A DNA stretch of 64,000 nt from NCBI RefSeq assembly GCF_000702945.1, contig NZ_JNLE01000003.1, positions 1,039,501 through 1,103,500 of the forward strand, read 5' to 3'. Position 1 is the first letter of the stretch, and every line of letters starts with the position of its first letter. Below the pieces are notes generated by a model. It had not been told where the DNA came from, did no database searches, and saw nothing but the letters and a program-made list of their open reading frames with translations. Position numbers and translations under genes: made by a program. The DNA is from Clostridium sp. KNHs205 (GTDB taxonomy: Bacteria > Bacillota > Clostridia > Lachnospirales > Lachnospiraceae). Below, piece by piece: positions 28,299 through 37,235 of this stretch.

Positions 28299-29147
28299 AT
28301 GAATTATATGAATGTGAAATATATGAATGAAAACGGCAAATTAAATATAGATGAAATGAAAGGTATGCTGTCAGGAAAGTCATTTGGCAGTAAGATATAT
28401 TACCATGACCAAATAGATTCAACCAATACAGAAGCTAAGAGATTATTGACAGAGCATCGGGGAGAAGGTAAAAAGCTTCATGGGACACTCATTTTGGCAG
28501 AGGAGCAGACCAACGGAAGAGGAAGGCTTGGAAGAGACTGGAGCTCACCTCATGAAGGAGGTATATGGATGTCTCTTGCTCTGCAGCCGGAGCTGCCGGC
28601 ACAAACCTGTCCCATGCTAACAATTATTGCAGCTCTTGCTGTCAATAGTGCCATCAGGCAGCAGACAGGACTTTCCTCCTTCATTAAATGGCCTAATGAT
28701 ATCATTATAAACGGTAAGAAAGTCTGCGGTATCCTGACGGAAATGGCAGGCTTATCCCAGGGAACACCGGATATTGTAATCGGAATAGGCATAAATGCCA
28801 ACCGAAGTGAATTTCCGGAGGAATTAAGGGACAGTGCAACTTCACTTGCTCTGGAAAAAGGCGGGAAGATTAATAGAAATCTATTAATAGGTGAGATATT
28901 AAACCGTCTGGAGGAATATTACCAGCGGTTCCTTAATAGCAGGGATTTATCTGAGCTGAAAGGAGAATACGAAGAATATCTGATTAACAGAGGAAAACAG
29001 GTAAGGGTACTGGAAAGGGACGGTGAATATACCGGAACGGCTCTGGGAATTAATGAACAAGGTGCTCTTTTGGTAGAGAGCAAAGAAGAAATCAGAGAAA
29101 TTATTTCCGGTGAAGTATCGGTTAGAGGACTTCATGGTTATGTATAA
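28299..29147 (+). CDS. birA: Biotin--[acetyl-CoA carboxylase] ligase
   Basis: Attaches biotin to biotin-dependent carboxylases through biotinyl-AMP. The catalytic domain has DSTNTEAKRLL, the biotinyl-AMP loop GRGRLGRDWSSPHEGGIW, and IKWPNDIIINGKKVCGILTEM with the catalytic lysines. The small C-terminal SH3-like domain follows at ~235-282. At 282 residues, only ~35 residues precede the catalytic domain, too few for the winged helix of repressor-type BirA, so it is probably a monofunctional ligase. AAAGG precedes the ATG at 28299; later in-frame ATGs at 28311 and 28323 are possible starts. Confidence 0.9.
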   Translation: MNYMNVKYMNENGKLNIDEMKGMLSGKSFGSKIYYHDQIDSTNTEAKRLLTEHRGEGKKLHGTLILAEEQTNGRGRLGRDWSSPHEGGIWMSLALQPELPAQTCPMLTIIAALAVNSAIRQQTGLSSFIKWPNDIIINGKKVCGILTEMAGLSQGTPDIVIGIGINANRSEFPEELRDSATSLALEKGGKINRNLLIGEILNRLEEYYQRFLNSRDLSELKGEYEEYLINRGKQVRVLERDGEYTGTALGINEQGALLVESKEEIREIISGEVSVRGLHGYV

Positions 29148-29261
29148 GGCTTAAGCCAGGTAGTACAGTGCCTGGAAGGGCAGGTTAAATTGAGAATGAA
29201 AATCAATTAATTAAGCAGTTTTCTGCATAAATATTCGAATATTCTTTCGTGAAAAAAAGTA

Positions 29262-29290
29262 TTGACTGTTCAATCAAATAATGATATAGT
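29262..29290 (+). promoter_or_regulatory. Promoter of the nucleoside transporter leader
   Basis: TTGACT (29262-29267) and TATAGT (29285-29290) are spaced by 17 bases, about 450 bases before the first transporter gene, so a long leader RNA is expected. Confidence 0.65.
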
Positions 29291-29355
29291 AACTATCAAA
29301 TTACTGCTGACTTTAAGCGAGACAAAATGAATAGTAATAAATCAGGTATACAATA

Positions 29356-29396
29356 GTGTAGATAAATCCTTCTGGATGTATCTGCACTTTTTTTTA
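29356..29396 (+). terminator. Hairpin with T-run in the transporter leader
   Basis: GTGTAGATAAATCC and GGATGTATCTGCAC pair imperfectly around TTCT and are followed by seven T residues. It lies only ~65 bases after the predicted transcription start and far upstream of any gene, which suggests attenuation or a short RNA. Confidence 0.6.
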
Positions 29397-29429
29397 TGTA
29401 ATATGAAATTATGCCCTGTTATATAAAAA

Positions 29430-29530
29430 GCCCTGCCAGGCGGTAGGCAGATGACGTACTTAGGATGAGTCCCTATTGTGAACAGCGTGTCAGCGCCAGA
29501 GTCTGACAAGCCAGACTCTTTGTTCTGTAA
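29430..29530 (+). other. Second structured segment in the transporter leader
   Basis: GCCCTGCCAGGCGGTAGGC and following bases form a GC-rich, hairpin-prone segment ending in AGAGTCTG...CAGACTCTTT (29501-29523), which looks like a second terminator. It does not match purine, ZTP or other riboswitch consensus sequences that I know. It may alternatively be a copy of an intergenic repeat. Confidence 0.4.
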
Positions 29531-29737
29531 ATGGCTTAAAGTTAATCTGGTATCCATGAAAGGTATTAGTGTGAATTATTAATAAGCATATTTTGCACCC
29601 TGATTTTTGGCAGTTCCGTATCTGCAGGCAGATACGGCAAGTAAAAGGGAGTTACTGTGAAATAAGAGAAATTCCACACGTAAATATATGCCTGCGTTCT
29701 AAAGTCTGCAGGTTATGAGAAAGGCATGGTTATTAAA

Positions 29738-31270
29738 ATGAGCGAGTATCTCAAGATGGAAAACATAACAAAAAAGTTCGGAGAAGTTTATGCCAACAAG
29801 GATATAAACTTTACAGTGCTGGAAGGAGAAGTCCATACACTCCTTGGTGAGAACGGAGCAGGAAAAAGCACGCTGATGAATATTCTTACAGGTCTGTATC
29901 AGCCAACAGGCGGTGAAATATATTTAAAGGGTGCCAAGGTTAAGATTGATTCACCCTCCAGAGCAGTAAAGCTTGGAATCGGAATGGTACATCAGCATTT
30001 TATGTTAGTGGAAGCCCTTACGGTATTTGAGAATATCATCCTTGGTATTACAAAGGATAAATCCCTGTTCATTAAGAAAGAGGTTCTTCGCAAGGAGATT
30101 CTTGAACTGGCAGAACGCTATGGACTGGACATCGAGATTGACAAGCCGGTAACGGAAATATCCGTTGGTGCACAGCAGCGTGTAGAAATACTTAAGGCTT
30201 TATACCGCGGAGCGGAGCTTTTGATCCTGGATGAGCCTACGGCAGCGCTTACTGATATTGAAGTAGAAGGACTTTTTAAAATCATCAGAAAGCTAACCGC
30301 CGAGAAAAAATCCGTCATCTTTATATCTCATAAGATGAGAGAGGTACTTGAAATCAGCAGTCGTATAACCATCCTCCGTACCGGCCAGACCATTAAGACC
30401 CTTACGAAGGAAAGCACCAACGAAACAGAGCTTGCAACCCTCATGATAGGTAAAGAGCTGGTGAATAACGTCTATAAGAAAGTCAAAGGAAAAGCTGAAA
30501 AGGTACTGGAGCTGGATAAAGTAAGTTATCATAAGGAATCCAAGCATAACGGTGTCTGCGAAATCTCTTTAAATATCAACAAGGGTGAAATACTTGGTAT
30601 CGCAGGGGTAGACGGTAACGGTCAATCCCAGTTAGCACAGCTGGTTACCGGAGTACTCTGTCCACAGGAAGGCAGTGTTGCAGTAAATGAACGGAAAGTT
30701 GCCAGATTTATTCCAGGTGATTTTATAGAAGCAAATGTATCCCATGTACCGGAAGACAGAAACAAAATGGGGCTTGTAGGAAATATGAGCGTAAAAGAAA
30801 ACCTGATAATGAAAAGTCTTTACAAAGAGAAAATATCCGTATTAAAAGGCTTGTTTCTGAAACGTAAGGCAATTACTGAATATGCCAATGAAATGAAAGA
30901 AAAATACGATATCCGCTGCGCTACCATAGAGCAGGAAATCCGTAATCTCTCAGGGGGTAACCAGCAGAAGGTGGTACTTGCAAGAGAACTGGAGGAAAAG
31001 CCGGACCTTCTGATAGCCGTCCATCCCACCAGAGGACTTGATATCGGTGCTACCAGATATGTCCATGACCTGATGATAGCAGCAAGAGACAAAGGCTGCG
31101 CCATCCTGCTTATCAGTGCGGATTTTGATGAAGTATTAAAACTTTCAGACCGGATTGCAGTTATGTATGAAGGCAGGATTGCAGGCGTCTATCCGGGAGA
31201 GAATCCGCCTATAAACGAAATATCTCTTGCCATGTCAGGAAAAGAGATTACAAAGAAGGAGGCAGTATAA
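29738..31270 (+). CDS. Nucleoside ABC transporter ATP-binding protein (BMP system)
   Basis: A 510-residue protein with two fused ABC domains, as in sugar and nucleoside CUT2/BMP importers. The first has Walker A LLGENGAGKST, signature ISVGAQQRVEILKAL and Walker B LLILDEPTAAL. The second has the degenerate P-loop GVDGNGQSQL and signature LSGGNQQKVVLAREL. A second Walker B reading LLIAVHPTRGLD is typical of this family. Two permease genes and a BMP lipoprotein gene follow, so it energises nucleoside or purine uptake. The ATG at 29738 is preferred over 29726, which sits too close to AAAGG. Confidence 0.92.
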   Translation: MSEYLKMENITKKFGEVYANKDINFTVLEGEVHTLLGENGAGKSTLMNILTGLYQPTGGEIYLKGAKVKIDSPSRAVKLGIGMVHQHFMLVEALTVFENIILGITKDKSLFIKKEVLRKEILELAERYGLDIEIDKPVTEISVGAQQRVEILKALYRGAELLILDEPTAALTDIEVEGLFKIIRKLTAEKKSVIFISHKMREVLEISSRITILRTGQTIKTLTKESTNETELATLMIGKELVNNVYKKVKGKAEKVLELDKVSYHKESKHNGVCEISLNINKGEILGIAGVDGNGQSQLAQLVTGVLCPQEGSVAVNERKVARFIPGDFIEANVSHVPEDRNKMGLVGNMSVKENLIMKSLYKEKISVLKGLFLKRKAITEYANEMKEKYDIRCATIEQEIRNLSGGNQQKVVLARELEEKPDLLIAVHPTRGLDIGATRYVHDLMIAARDKGCAILLISADFDEVLKLSDRIAVMYEGRIAGVYPGENPPINEISLAMSGKEITKKEAV

Positions 31271-32335
31271 ATGAAAATGAAACGACTTCTGATACAGATA
31301 CTGGTACCAGTGGTATCTATACTGATTTCCTTTCTCGCGGGGGCTATACTGATTGCCGGAATCGGAGGTAATCCGGGAGAAGCTTTCTCCTTTCTGTTAA
31401 AAGGAGCTTTTGGTACAAAAGCCAATTTCGGAGAGACCATTGTAAAATCCGTTCCGTTAATCTTTACAGGACTGGCAGCAACCTTTGCCTATAAGTGCGG
31501 GGTATTCAATCTTGGTGCGGAGGGTCAGTTTGCAATGGGAGCTGTTGCCAGCATATGGGTATCAACATCACTGACTGGAATATCCGGCATACCTTTGCTG
31601 GTCATCAGCCTGATAGCAGGTGTATTAGCCGGTGGTTTATGGGGCTGTATTCCCGGTATCTTAAAAATTACCAGAGGCTTAAATGAAATGATCGTAAGCA
31701 TTATGCTGAACTATATTGCAATTCTGTTTATGGGGTATCTCTATTCCAGCCCTTTAAGGGAGGGAAGTGTTCCTCAGACAGCGGCAGTTCCTGTAAAGCT
31801 TCCCCGGATTATGGAGGGAACAAGACTTCATGCAGGAATTATATTTGCCATCGTCTTAGCACTTCTCCTGTATTACTTTCTGTTTCATACGGCAGCAGGG
31901 TTTAAGCTTAGAGCGGTAGGGTTAAATCAGACAGCAGCCCGCTATAATGGCTATTCCGTTAAGAAAATTATGCTGGTATCCTTTATCATCTCCGGAGCCA
32001 TAGCCGGACTTGGCGGAAGTGTTGAACTTCATGGGACACAGTTCAGGCTGATGGCTGGGTTTGGTGACGGTTACGGATTTGACGGTGTAGCCATTGCATT
32101 GATCGGCCAGCTTAATCCCATTGGGACAGTTCTGGTAGCGTACCTCTTTGCGGTATTGCGTACAGGAGCAACTACCATGCAGGCAGGAAGCGGAATGCCC
32201 ACCTCTGTTATTGATATTATACAGGCATTGATCATTGTCTTTGCCGTAGCCGGCAGTGCCTTAACCAATCTCCCTAAGATCAGACAGGTACTTACCAACA
32301 TGCTGTCTAAAAAAGCACAGGAGGGTAAAGCATAA
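31271..32335 (+). CDS. Nucleoside ABC transporter permease 1
   Basis: A 354-residue permease of the BPD_transp_2 family with about nine or ten TM segments. NLGAEGQFAMGAVASIW (~78-94) and FKLRAVGLNQTAARYNGYSVKK (~210-231) are the family hallmarks; the latter is the cytoplasmic coupling loop contacting the ATPase. It begins immediately after the ATPase gene (ATG at 31271, stop at 31270) and overlaps the next permease gene by one base. Confidence 0.92.
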   Translation: MKMKRLLIQILVPVVSILISFLAGAILIAGIGGNPGEAFSFLLKGAFGTKANFGETIVKSVPLIFTGLAATFAYKCGVFNLGAEGQFAMGAVASIWVSTSLTGISGIPLLVISLIAGVLAGGLWGCIPGILKITRGLNEMIVSIMLNYIAILFMGYLYSSPLREGSVPQTAAVPVKLPRIMEGTRLHAGIIFAIVLALLLYYFLFHTAAGFKLRAVGLNQTAARYNGYSVKKIMLVSFIISGAIAGLGGSVELHGTQFRLMAGFGDGYGFDGVAIALIGQLNPIGTVLVAYLFAVLRTGATTMQAGSGMPTSVIDIIQALIIVFAVAGSALTNLPKIRQVLTNMLSKKAQEGKA

Positions 32336-33273
32336 TGGATTTTTTAAATATGACCTTTATACAGGAACTGCTCCTGTCCACTGTTCGTATGGCAACGCCC
32401 ATATTGATTGTTGCGCTGGCAGAACTTTATTCGGAAAGAGCCGGACAGGTTAATATCGGATTGGACGGTATCATGGCTTTTGGTGCCCTGGCTGGTTTTA
32501 TGGTCTGTTACATAACAGGAAATCCCTATCTGGGCTTATTAGCTGGAGCAGCCGGCGGAATCCTTATAAATATGGTATATGCTTTTTGTACCATTACCTT
32601 GGGGGCAGAACAGATTGTTTACGGTATGGCGATTAATATCTTTGCTCCGGCAATCGCCTCCTTTATCTACAAGGTTTACTTTGGCATATCCTCAACCCTT
32701 GCTCAGGCGACCTTAATGACACCCATGCCCATACCTTTCTTAAGCAAAATACCTTTAATCGGGCCGGTATTCTTTAAGCATACAATTATCGTTTACATTG
32801 CCTACCTGTTAGTACCGCTGTCTTTTATTTTCTTTCAGAAGACCAAGGCAGGGCTTAACTTCAGAGCCGTTGGAGAGTATCCAAAGGCGGCAGAATCACT
32901 GGGTATTAATGTAGTAAAGCAGAAATACCTTGCCTGTATCATCTGCGGTGCTTTAGCCGGGGTAGGCGGAGCCTATCTGACCACCTGTTATATCAGTACT
33001 TATACTGACGGAGTAGTATCAGGACGTGGCTTTATTGCCCTTTCAGCAGTTATCTTCGGCAGATGGATGCCGGGCGGTGTATTAATCGCAGCGCTGCTCT
33101 TTGGTTTTACCGATGCCCTTCAGCTGCGTCTTCAGGTATTAAGTTCCCAAACGCCATATCAGCTGCTGGCAATGATTCCTTATATCTGTACTCTCTTTGT
33201 GCTTGCTTTCTTCGGTATTAAGAAAGCTGGTCCTAAGGCGAACGGAAAGCCTTATTTCAGAGAAGAGCGTTAA
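32335..33273 (+). CDS. Nucleoside ABC transporter permease 2
   Basis: A 312-residue permease of the same family as the preceding gene, forming the heterodimeric channel with it. The motifs are QVNIGLDGIMAFGALAGFMV near the N-terminus and the coupling loop LNFRAVGEYPKAAESLGINVVKQ. About eight TM segments are visible. The stop of the first permease and the start of this one share a base (TAATG), indicating translational coupling. Confidence 0.92.
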   Translation: MDFLNMTFIQELLLSTVRMATPILIVALAELYSERAGQVNIGLDGIMAFGALAGFMVCYITGNPYLGLLAGAAGGILINMVYAFCTITLGAEQIVYGMAINIFAPAIASFIYKVYFGISSTLAQATLMTPMPIPFLSKIPLIGPVFFKHTIIVYIAYLLVPLSFIFFQKTKAGLNFRAVGEYPKAAESLGINVVKQKYLACIICGALAGVGGAYLTTCYISTYTDGVVSGRGFIALSAVIFGRWMPGGVLIAALLFGFTDALQLRLQVLSSQTPYQLLAMIPYICTLFVLAFFGIKKAGPKANGKPYFREER

Positions 33274-33373
33274 TTTGCAGTCGTTTTGGTTAATTACAGG
33301 AGGTTAATCCCCAAGGCTTCCTGAATTATATACCTTTCACAACCCACTTTTACAAAACCAGGAGGAAATCATT

Positions 33374-34426
33374 ATGAGAAAGAAATTATTAGCTATCGCC
33401 ATGACTGTAGCTATGGTCGCAAGTCTTGCAGGCTGCGGCTCCAAGGCAAACACTAACACCTCTAGTAATTCTGCAACCCCTACAGCAGCTGCTGAAGGAA
33501 GTACGGAAACTTCCGGTTCAGAAACAACTCCGGCTGCAGACAAGACTTATAAGGTAGCCATGATACTGGATTCATCCATCTCAGATGGCGGCTGGGGTGC
33601 AGCCTGTTATAACGCAATGGTATCAGCAGCAGAAGACAGCGGATTCGAAACACTTTATACAGACGGCCTTACAACAGCAGATTTTGCGTCCAGTATCAGA
33701 AGCTACTGCGATCTTGGAATCGATTTAATCTTTGCACCCGGTAATCAGTACACAGATGCTGTAAAAGAAGTTGCGGCTGATTATCCCGATGTTAAATTTG
33801 CTTTATTAAACGGAACAGTAGAGACAGAGAATATCGTCTCCATCCTTCCAGATGCACAACAGATCGGTTATATGGCAGGTGCACTTGCAGGACTTATGAC
33901 CAAGACCGGTAAATTAGGTTTTATCGGTGGTATGGAGCTTGATACAACAAAAGCCAAGCTGGCAAATTACGAAGCCGGTGCCAAAGCAGTTAATCCTTCT
34001 GTTGAAGTATTCTCCGCTTATGCAGGTTCTTTCTCCGATTCTGCAAAAGGTAAAGAAATTGCTGATTCCATGGTCAGTATGAATAATGTAGATGTTATGT
34101 TTGGTGATGCCAGTGCAGTAGACTCCGGTGCCCGTGAAGCTCTTGCAAACTACACTGACAGATTTGATATCGGACAGCCCAGTGATATTCTTGCAACACA
34201 GCAGTCCGAGGTAGTTATCGGTAGTGTTGTTACTGATAATGCAACTATGTTAAAACTCTGTATGGAGGACTTAAAGAATGGTACCTACGGAAACAAGACC
34301 ATTTATGGTAACCTTTCAAACGGCAGTTTAAGTGTCGGAACTTTCAGTGATAAAGTAACCGATGATATTAAGACAAAATATCTTGAATACATCGAACAGA
34401 TCAAGGATGGTTCCTTTATTAAATAA
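33374..34426 (+). CDS. BMP family nucleoside-binding lipoprotein
   Basis: A 350-residue solute-binding lipoprotein. The signal peptide ends in the lipobox LAGC with lipidated Cys21, followed by a Ser/Thr/Ala-rich linker (~22-58). The BMP domain has VAMILDSSISDGGWGAACYNAM, LIFAPGNQYTDAVKEVA and VDVMFGDASAVDSGAREAL. BMP/PnrA proteins bind purine nucleosides, and a riboside or related ligand is likely. The gene lies last in the operon, 100 bases after the second permease and behind a strong AGGAGG; many BMP operons place it first. Confidence 0.92.
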   Translation: MRKKLLAIAMTVAMVASLAGCGSKANTNTSSNSATPTAAAEGSTETSGSETTPAADKTYKVAMILDSSISDGGWGAACYNAMVSAAEDSGFETLYTDGLTTADFASSIRSYCDLGIDLIFAPGNQYTDAVKEVAADYPDVKFALLNGTVETENIVSILPDAQQIGYMAGALAGLMTKTGKLGFIGGMELDTTKAKLANYEAGAKAVNPSVEVFSAYAGSFSDSAKGKEIADSMVSMNNVDVMFGDASAVDSGAREALANYTDRFDIGQPSDILATQQSEVVIGSVVTDNATMLKLCMEDLKNGTYGNKTIYGNLSNGSLSVGTFSDKVTDDIKTKYLEYIEQIKDGSFIK

Positions 34427-34486
34427 TCCCCTTCCCAACAAGCTTACCACTATAATTTGATAGATTTTATATACCTTCTAATTAAC

Positions 34487-34531
34487 AAAAAAGACTGCAG
34501 CCGGATATATGCCACTGGCTGCAGTCTTTTT
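34487..34531 (+). terminator. Terminator of the transporter operon
   Basis: AAAAAAGACTGCAGCC (34487-34502) and GGCTGCAGTCTTTTT (34517-34531) form a long perfect stem with a 14-base loop and a T-run. A-rich and T-rich flanks would allow it to work on both strands. Confidence 0.92.
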
Positions 34532-34546
34532 GTGCTAATCAAAAAG

Positions 34547-34930
34547 AGCCTGCACAAGAGCCTGCACAAGAGCCTGCACAAGAGCCTGCACAAGAGCCTG
34601 CACAAGAGCCTGCACAAGAGCCTGCACAAGAGCCTGCACAAGAGCCTGCACAAGAGCCTGCACAAGAGCCTGCACAAGAGCCTGCACAAGAGCCTGCACA
34701 AGAGCCTGCACAAGAGCCTGCACAAGAGCCTGCACAAGAGCCTGCACAAGAGCCTGCACACAAGAGCCTGCACAAGAGCCTGCACAAGAGCCTGCACAAG
34801 AGCCTGCACAAGAGCCTGCACAAGAGCCTGCACAAGAGCCTGCACAAGAGCCTGCACAAGAGCCTGCACACAAGAGCCTGCACACAAGAGCCTGCACACA
34901 AGAGCCTGCACATAAGAGGCTGCGCATAAG
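34547..34930. repeat. Minisatellite: 31 tandem units of 12 or 14 bp
   Basis: The unit AGCCTGCACAAG is repeated without interruption: 17 perfect 12-bp copies (34547-34750), one 14-bp copy with an extra CA, eight perfect 12-bp copies (34765-34860), then five 14-bp copies that decay (CACAAG becomes CATAAG). Further degenerate copies continue to about 34970. Because 12 is divisible by 3, both strands read open across it, but the resulting proteins are pure repeats without credible starts. It begins 15 bases after the transporter terminator. A polarity from homogeneous 5' units to diverged 3' units is evident. Confidence 0.97.
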
Positions 34931-35041
34931 AGCCCTACACATAAAAGCTTGCACATCAAAACCCTTGAAAGATTAATTTGCAAGCATACGTTGGATTTGT
35001 GGTGTCTTTGGTTTGAATTAAGTGGATAAATTTAGCTGCTT

Positions 35042-35051
35042 TTGCTACAAT
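35042..35051 (+). promoter_or_regulatory. Extended -10 promoter of the BceR-like gene
   Basis: TTGCTACAAT carries the TGn extension plus TACAAT and lies 34 bases before the regulator start. No good -35 element is present at 17 bases, as is common for extended -10 promoters. Confidence 0.5.
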
Positions 35052-35084
35052 AGGGTATATGATAATAAAGCCAGGAGGAAGCTC

Positions 35085-35753
35085 ATGTATAAGATAGCAG
35101 TAGTAGAAGATGACAGGATGATTCGCAGCGAACTGCATCTGCTGCTGACCAATAATGGCTATGAAGTTTGTGATATCCTGGAATTTAACGGGATAGCCGA
35201 ACAAATTAAGGAATTGCAGCCCCATATTGTATTATTGGATATTAATCTGCCGAAGGAAGACGGACATCAGGTCTGTATGAAGCTGCGTTCATTTTCAAAG
35301 CTTCCTATCATCTTTGTGACCAGCCGTGATTCTGATATGGACGAGTTGCAGAGCCTCATGATGGGTGGGGATGATTATATCACCAAGCCTTACAACATTT
35401 CCATATTGCTGACGAGGATAGCTCTGTTGTTAAAAAGAGTGTATAAAGATGATAATCAGATGCTTCTTGAGCATAAAGGAATAACTCTGAATATAGAAAA
35501 CGGTAAAGTAACAAATGCAGGTAATACCATAGACTTTACGAAAAGTGAAACAAGAATTCTGGCATATCTCTTTCGGCATACCGGAAAAATTGTATCAAGG
35601 GCTGATATGATAGACTATCTTTGGGATAATGAATTATTTGTGGATGATAATACCTTAAGTGTTAACATGACTCGTATCCGTAAGAAGTTGGAGGAAATTA
35701 AGGTGTTCGATTTCATTGAAACAAAACACAGGCAAGGCTATTATGTGGAGTAG
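35085..35753 (+). CDS. BceR-like OmpR-family response regulator
   Basis: A 222-residue regulator. The receiver domain has the acidic pair in AVVEDDR, phosphoacceptor Asp52 (IVLLDINLPKEDG) and Lys in DDYITKPYN. The winged helix ends NMTRIRKKLEEIKVFDFIETKHRQGYYV. The length and the following intramembrane-sensing kinase and Bce-type transporter genes place it in the BceR group, which controls peptide-antibiotic detoxification transporters. The ATG at 35085 has AGGAGGA before it. Confidence 0.92.
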   Translation: MYKIAVVEDDRMIRSELHLLLTNNGYEVCDILEFNGIAEQIKELQPHIVLLDINLPKEDGHQVCMKLRSFSKLPIIFVTSRDSDMDELQSLMMGGDDYITKPYNISILLTRIALLLKRVYKDDNQMLLEHKGITLNIENGKVTNAGNTIDFTKSETRILAYLFRHTGKIVSRADMIDYLWDNELFVDDNTLSVNMTRIRKKLEEIKVFDFIETKHRQGYYVE

Positions 35754-35929
35754 AAGCAGTGGGAATATTACAAGCAGATAAAGCATGTAAGGGGAGCCTG
35801 AGCGTGTTTGTAAATCCCTGTACCGTTTGGAATGCTTTCCATGGAGATATGCGGCATTTCATTTTTACTTAGAAGGTATTAGCTTTTGTTATAAGTTTTG
35901 CAGGTTGAGAGAAAGGTTTGGTTGTTAGC

Positions 35930-36943
35930 ATGAAGTTAACCAATTATGTAAAAGACAAAAGCATACCCATTATCCTGCAGATACTGGGAGCAATAGCGGT
36001 TTCTATGTTTCTGGGGAAGGAAAGGAGTTCATCTGATGCTGCAATACTTCTGTTAACCGGCTGGGGGCTTGTTGTTTTCGTTTATTACCTAATAGATTAC
36101 CAAATCAGGAAACGCTACTATAATATACTTTTTATAAGCCTTGATGAACTGGATCAGAAATATCTTATTTCCGATATCCTGTTAAAACCCCGCAGGCAGG
36201 AGGATATTCTGTGGCAGAAGGCATTGCGGATAAGTAATAGGGCAATGCTTGAAGAGATTACACGTATCCGGCACGAAAGCAGTAATTATACGGAATATAT
36301 TGAGCAGTGGGTCCATGAAGTAAAGACACCTGTCTCTGCAATAAAATTGATATGTGAGAACAGTCCCACAGAAGAAACAAGAAAGATAAAGCAGGAATTA
36401 GAACGTGCCAATCGATTTGTGGATCAGGTGCTTTATTTTGCAAGAAGCAGTAATGTGGAGAAGGACTACCTTATCAGAGAGGTAAGCTTAGAGGAAGTGG
36501 TAAAGAAGGCCCTGCAGAACAATAAACATCTCTTATTGGAGAAAAAGGTACAGATAAATCTTTCATGTGAACAGAGTGTCTTTACCGACAGCAAATGGAT
36601 TGTGTTTATATTGGATCAATGTATCGTTAACTCAGTGAAATATGGTGCTGGCAGTATTACGTTTAATAGTGAGGTTAGGGGGAGTAAAACAGTACTCCAT
36701 ATTACCGATAATGGTGTGGGGATAGCCAGGGAGGATTTGCCGCGTATCTTTGAGAAAGGATTTACCGGAAAAAATGGTCATGAGACGGAGAAGTCCACCG
36801 GAATGGGTCTGTATTTGTGCAAAAAGCTATGTGATAAGCTGGATGTAGGTATAGAGGCAGAATCTGAAAGGAGCAGCGGAACTACAATTCGCATGGTATT
36901 TTCCACAGGCAGACTAATGCACGCCGCTCTTTACAAACAGTAA
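35930..36943 (+). CDS. BceS-like intramembrane-sensing histidine kinase
   Basis: A 337-residue kinase with two TM helices (~13-29 and ~37-57) separated by only a few residues, so it has no extracellular sensor. This is the BceS architecture, in which the partner transporter does the sensing. The phosphoacceptor is His129 in EQWVHEVKTPVSAIKL. The ATPase domain has NSVKYG (N box) and ITDNGVGIAREDLPRIFEKGFTG. The ATG at 35930 is chosen; the TTG at 35918 is too close to AAAGG. It is separated from the regulator by 176 bases. Confidence 0.92.
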   Translation: MKLTNYVKDKSIPIILQILGAIAVSMFLGKERSSSDAAILLLTGWGLVVFVYYLIDYQIRKRYYNILFISLDELDQKYLISDILLKPRRQEDILWQKALRISNRAMLEEITRIRHESSNYTEYIEQWVHEVKTPVSAIKLICENSPTEETRKIKQELERANRFVDQVLYFARSSNVEKDYLIREVSLEEVVKKALQNNKHLLLEKKVQINLSCEQSVFTDSKWIVFILDQCIVNSVKYGAGSITFNSEVRGSKTVLHITDNGVGIAREDLPRIFEKGFTGKNGHETEKSTGMGLYLCKKLCDKLDVGIEAESERSSGTTIRMVFSTGRLMHAALYKQ

Positions 36944-37103
36944 ACAGCCCGGACTATTATACCAGCTGCCGTCATATAGTACGGGATAACACCCTGGCAC
37001 CTGTGCTTTTAAACCTGTACTCCAGGAGATGTATTCCCGGCTTAAAACCAACTATATAGAAAGCGTGTACGAAGGTATGACTGAAAAGCAACTGGTGCTT
37101 CTG

Positions 37104-37153
37104 AAATAACTTACTTACTTCTTACAAAATTGTAAGAAGTAAGTAAGTTATTT
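37104..37153. promoter_or_regulatory. 50-bp near-perfect palindrome between kinase and bceA-like genes
   Basis: Arms at 37104-37127 and 37130-37153 are exact complements (core CTTACAAAATTGTAAG) with a two-base centre. It could be the terminator of the regulator-kinase transcript, although it is followed by only a mixed TTTCTATATATTT run, or part of the operator of the transporter promoter about 80 bases downstream. A shorter CTTACAGAATTGTAAG hairpin ends the other kinase gene at 13320-13338, so the motif is used twice at kinase gene ends. Confidence 0.75.
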
Positions 37154-37235
37154 CTATATATTTAACCCTGTAAATAAGGGATAATGTAGTTAACCTTAAG
37201 GATTAATATGCTGTTCAACACTAAAAGGAGAGGAA

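Noticed and set aside
29430..29530. Purine riboswitch before the nucleoside importer
   Set aside because: The conserved core and loop-loop sequences of purine riboswitches are not present. Only generic hairpins are visible.
29342..29557. 71-codon minus-strand ORF within the importer leader
   Set aside because: It runs antisense through two terminator-like hairpins and shows no protein signature.
34547..34930. CRISPR array
   Set aside because: Units are contiguous 12-14-bp copies with no spacers, and no cas genes are near.
34450..34983. Several long open frames (124-177 codons) across the minisatellite on both strands
   Set aside because: The repeat unit is 12 bases with no stop in most frames, so open frames arise automatically. 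They have no convincing start sites and encode only repeated tetrapeptides.
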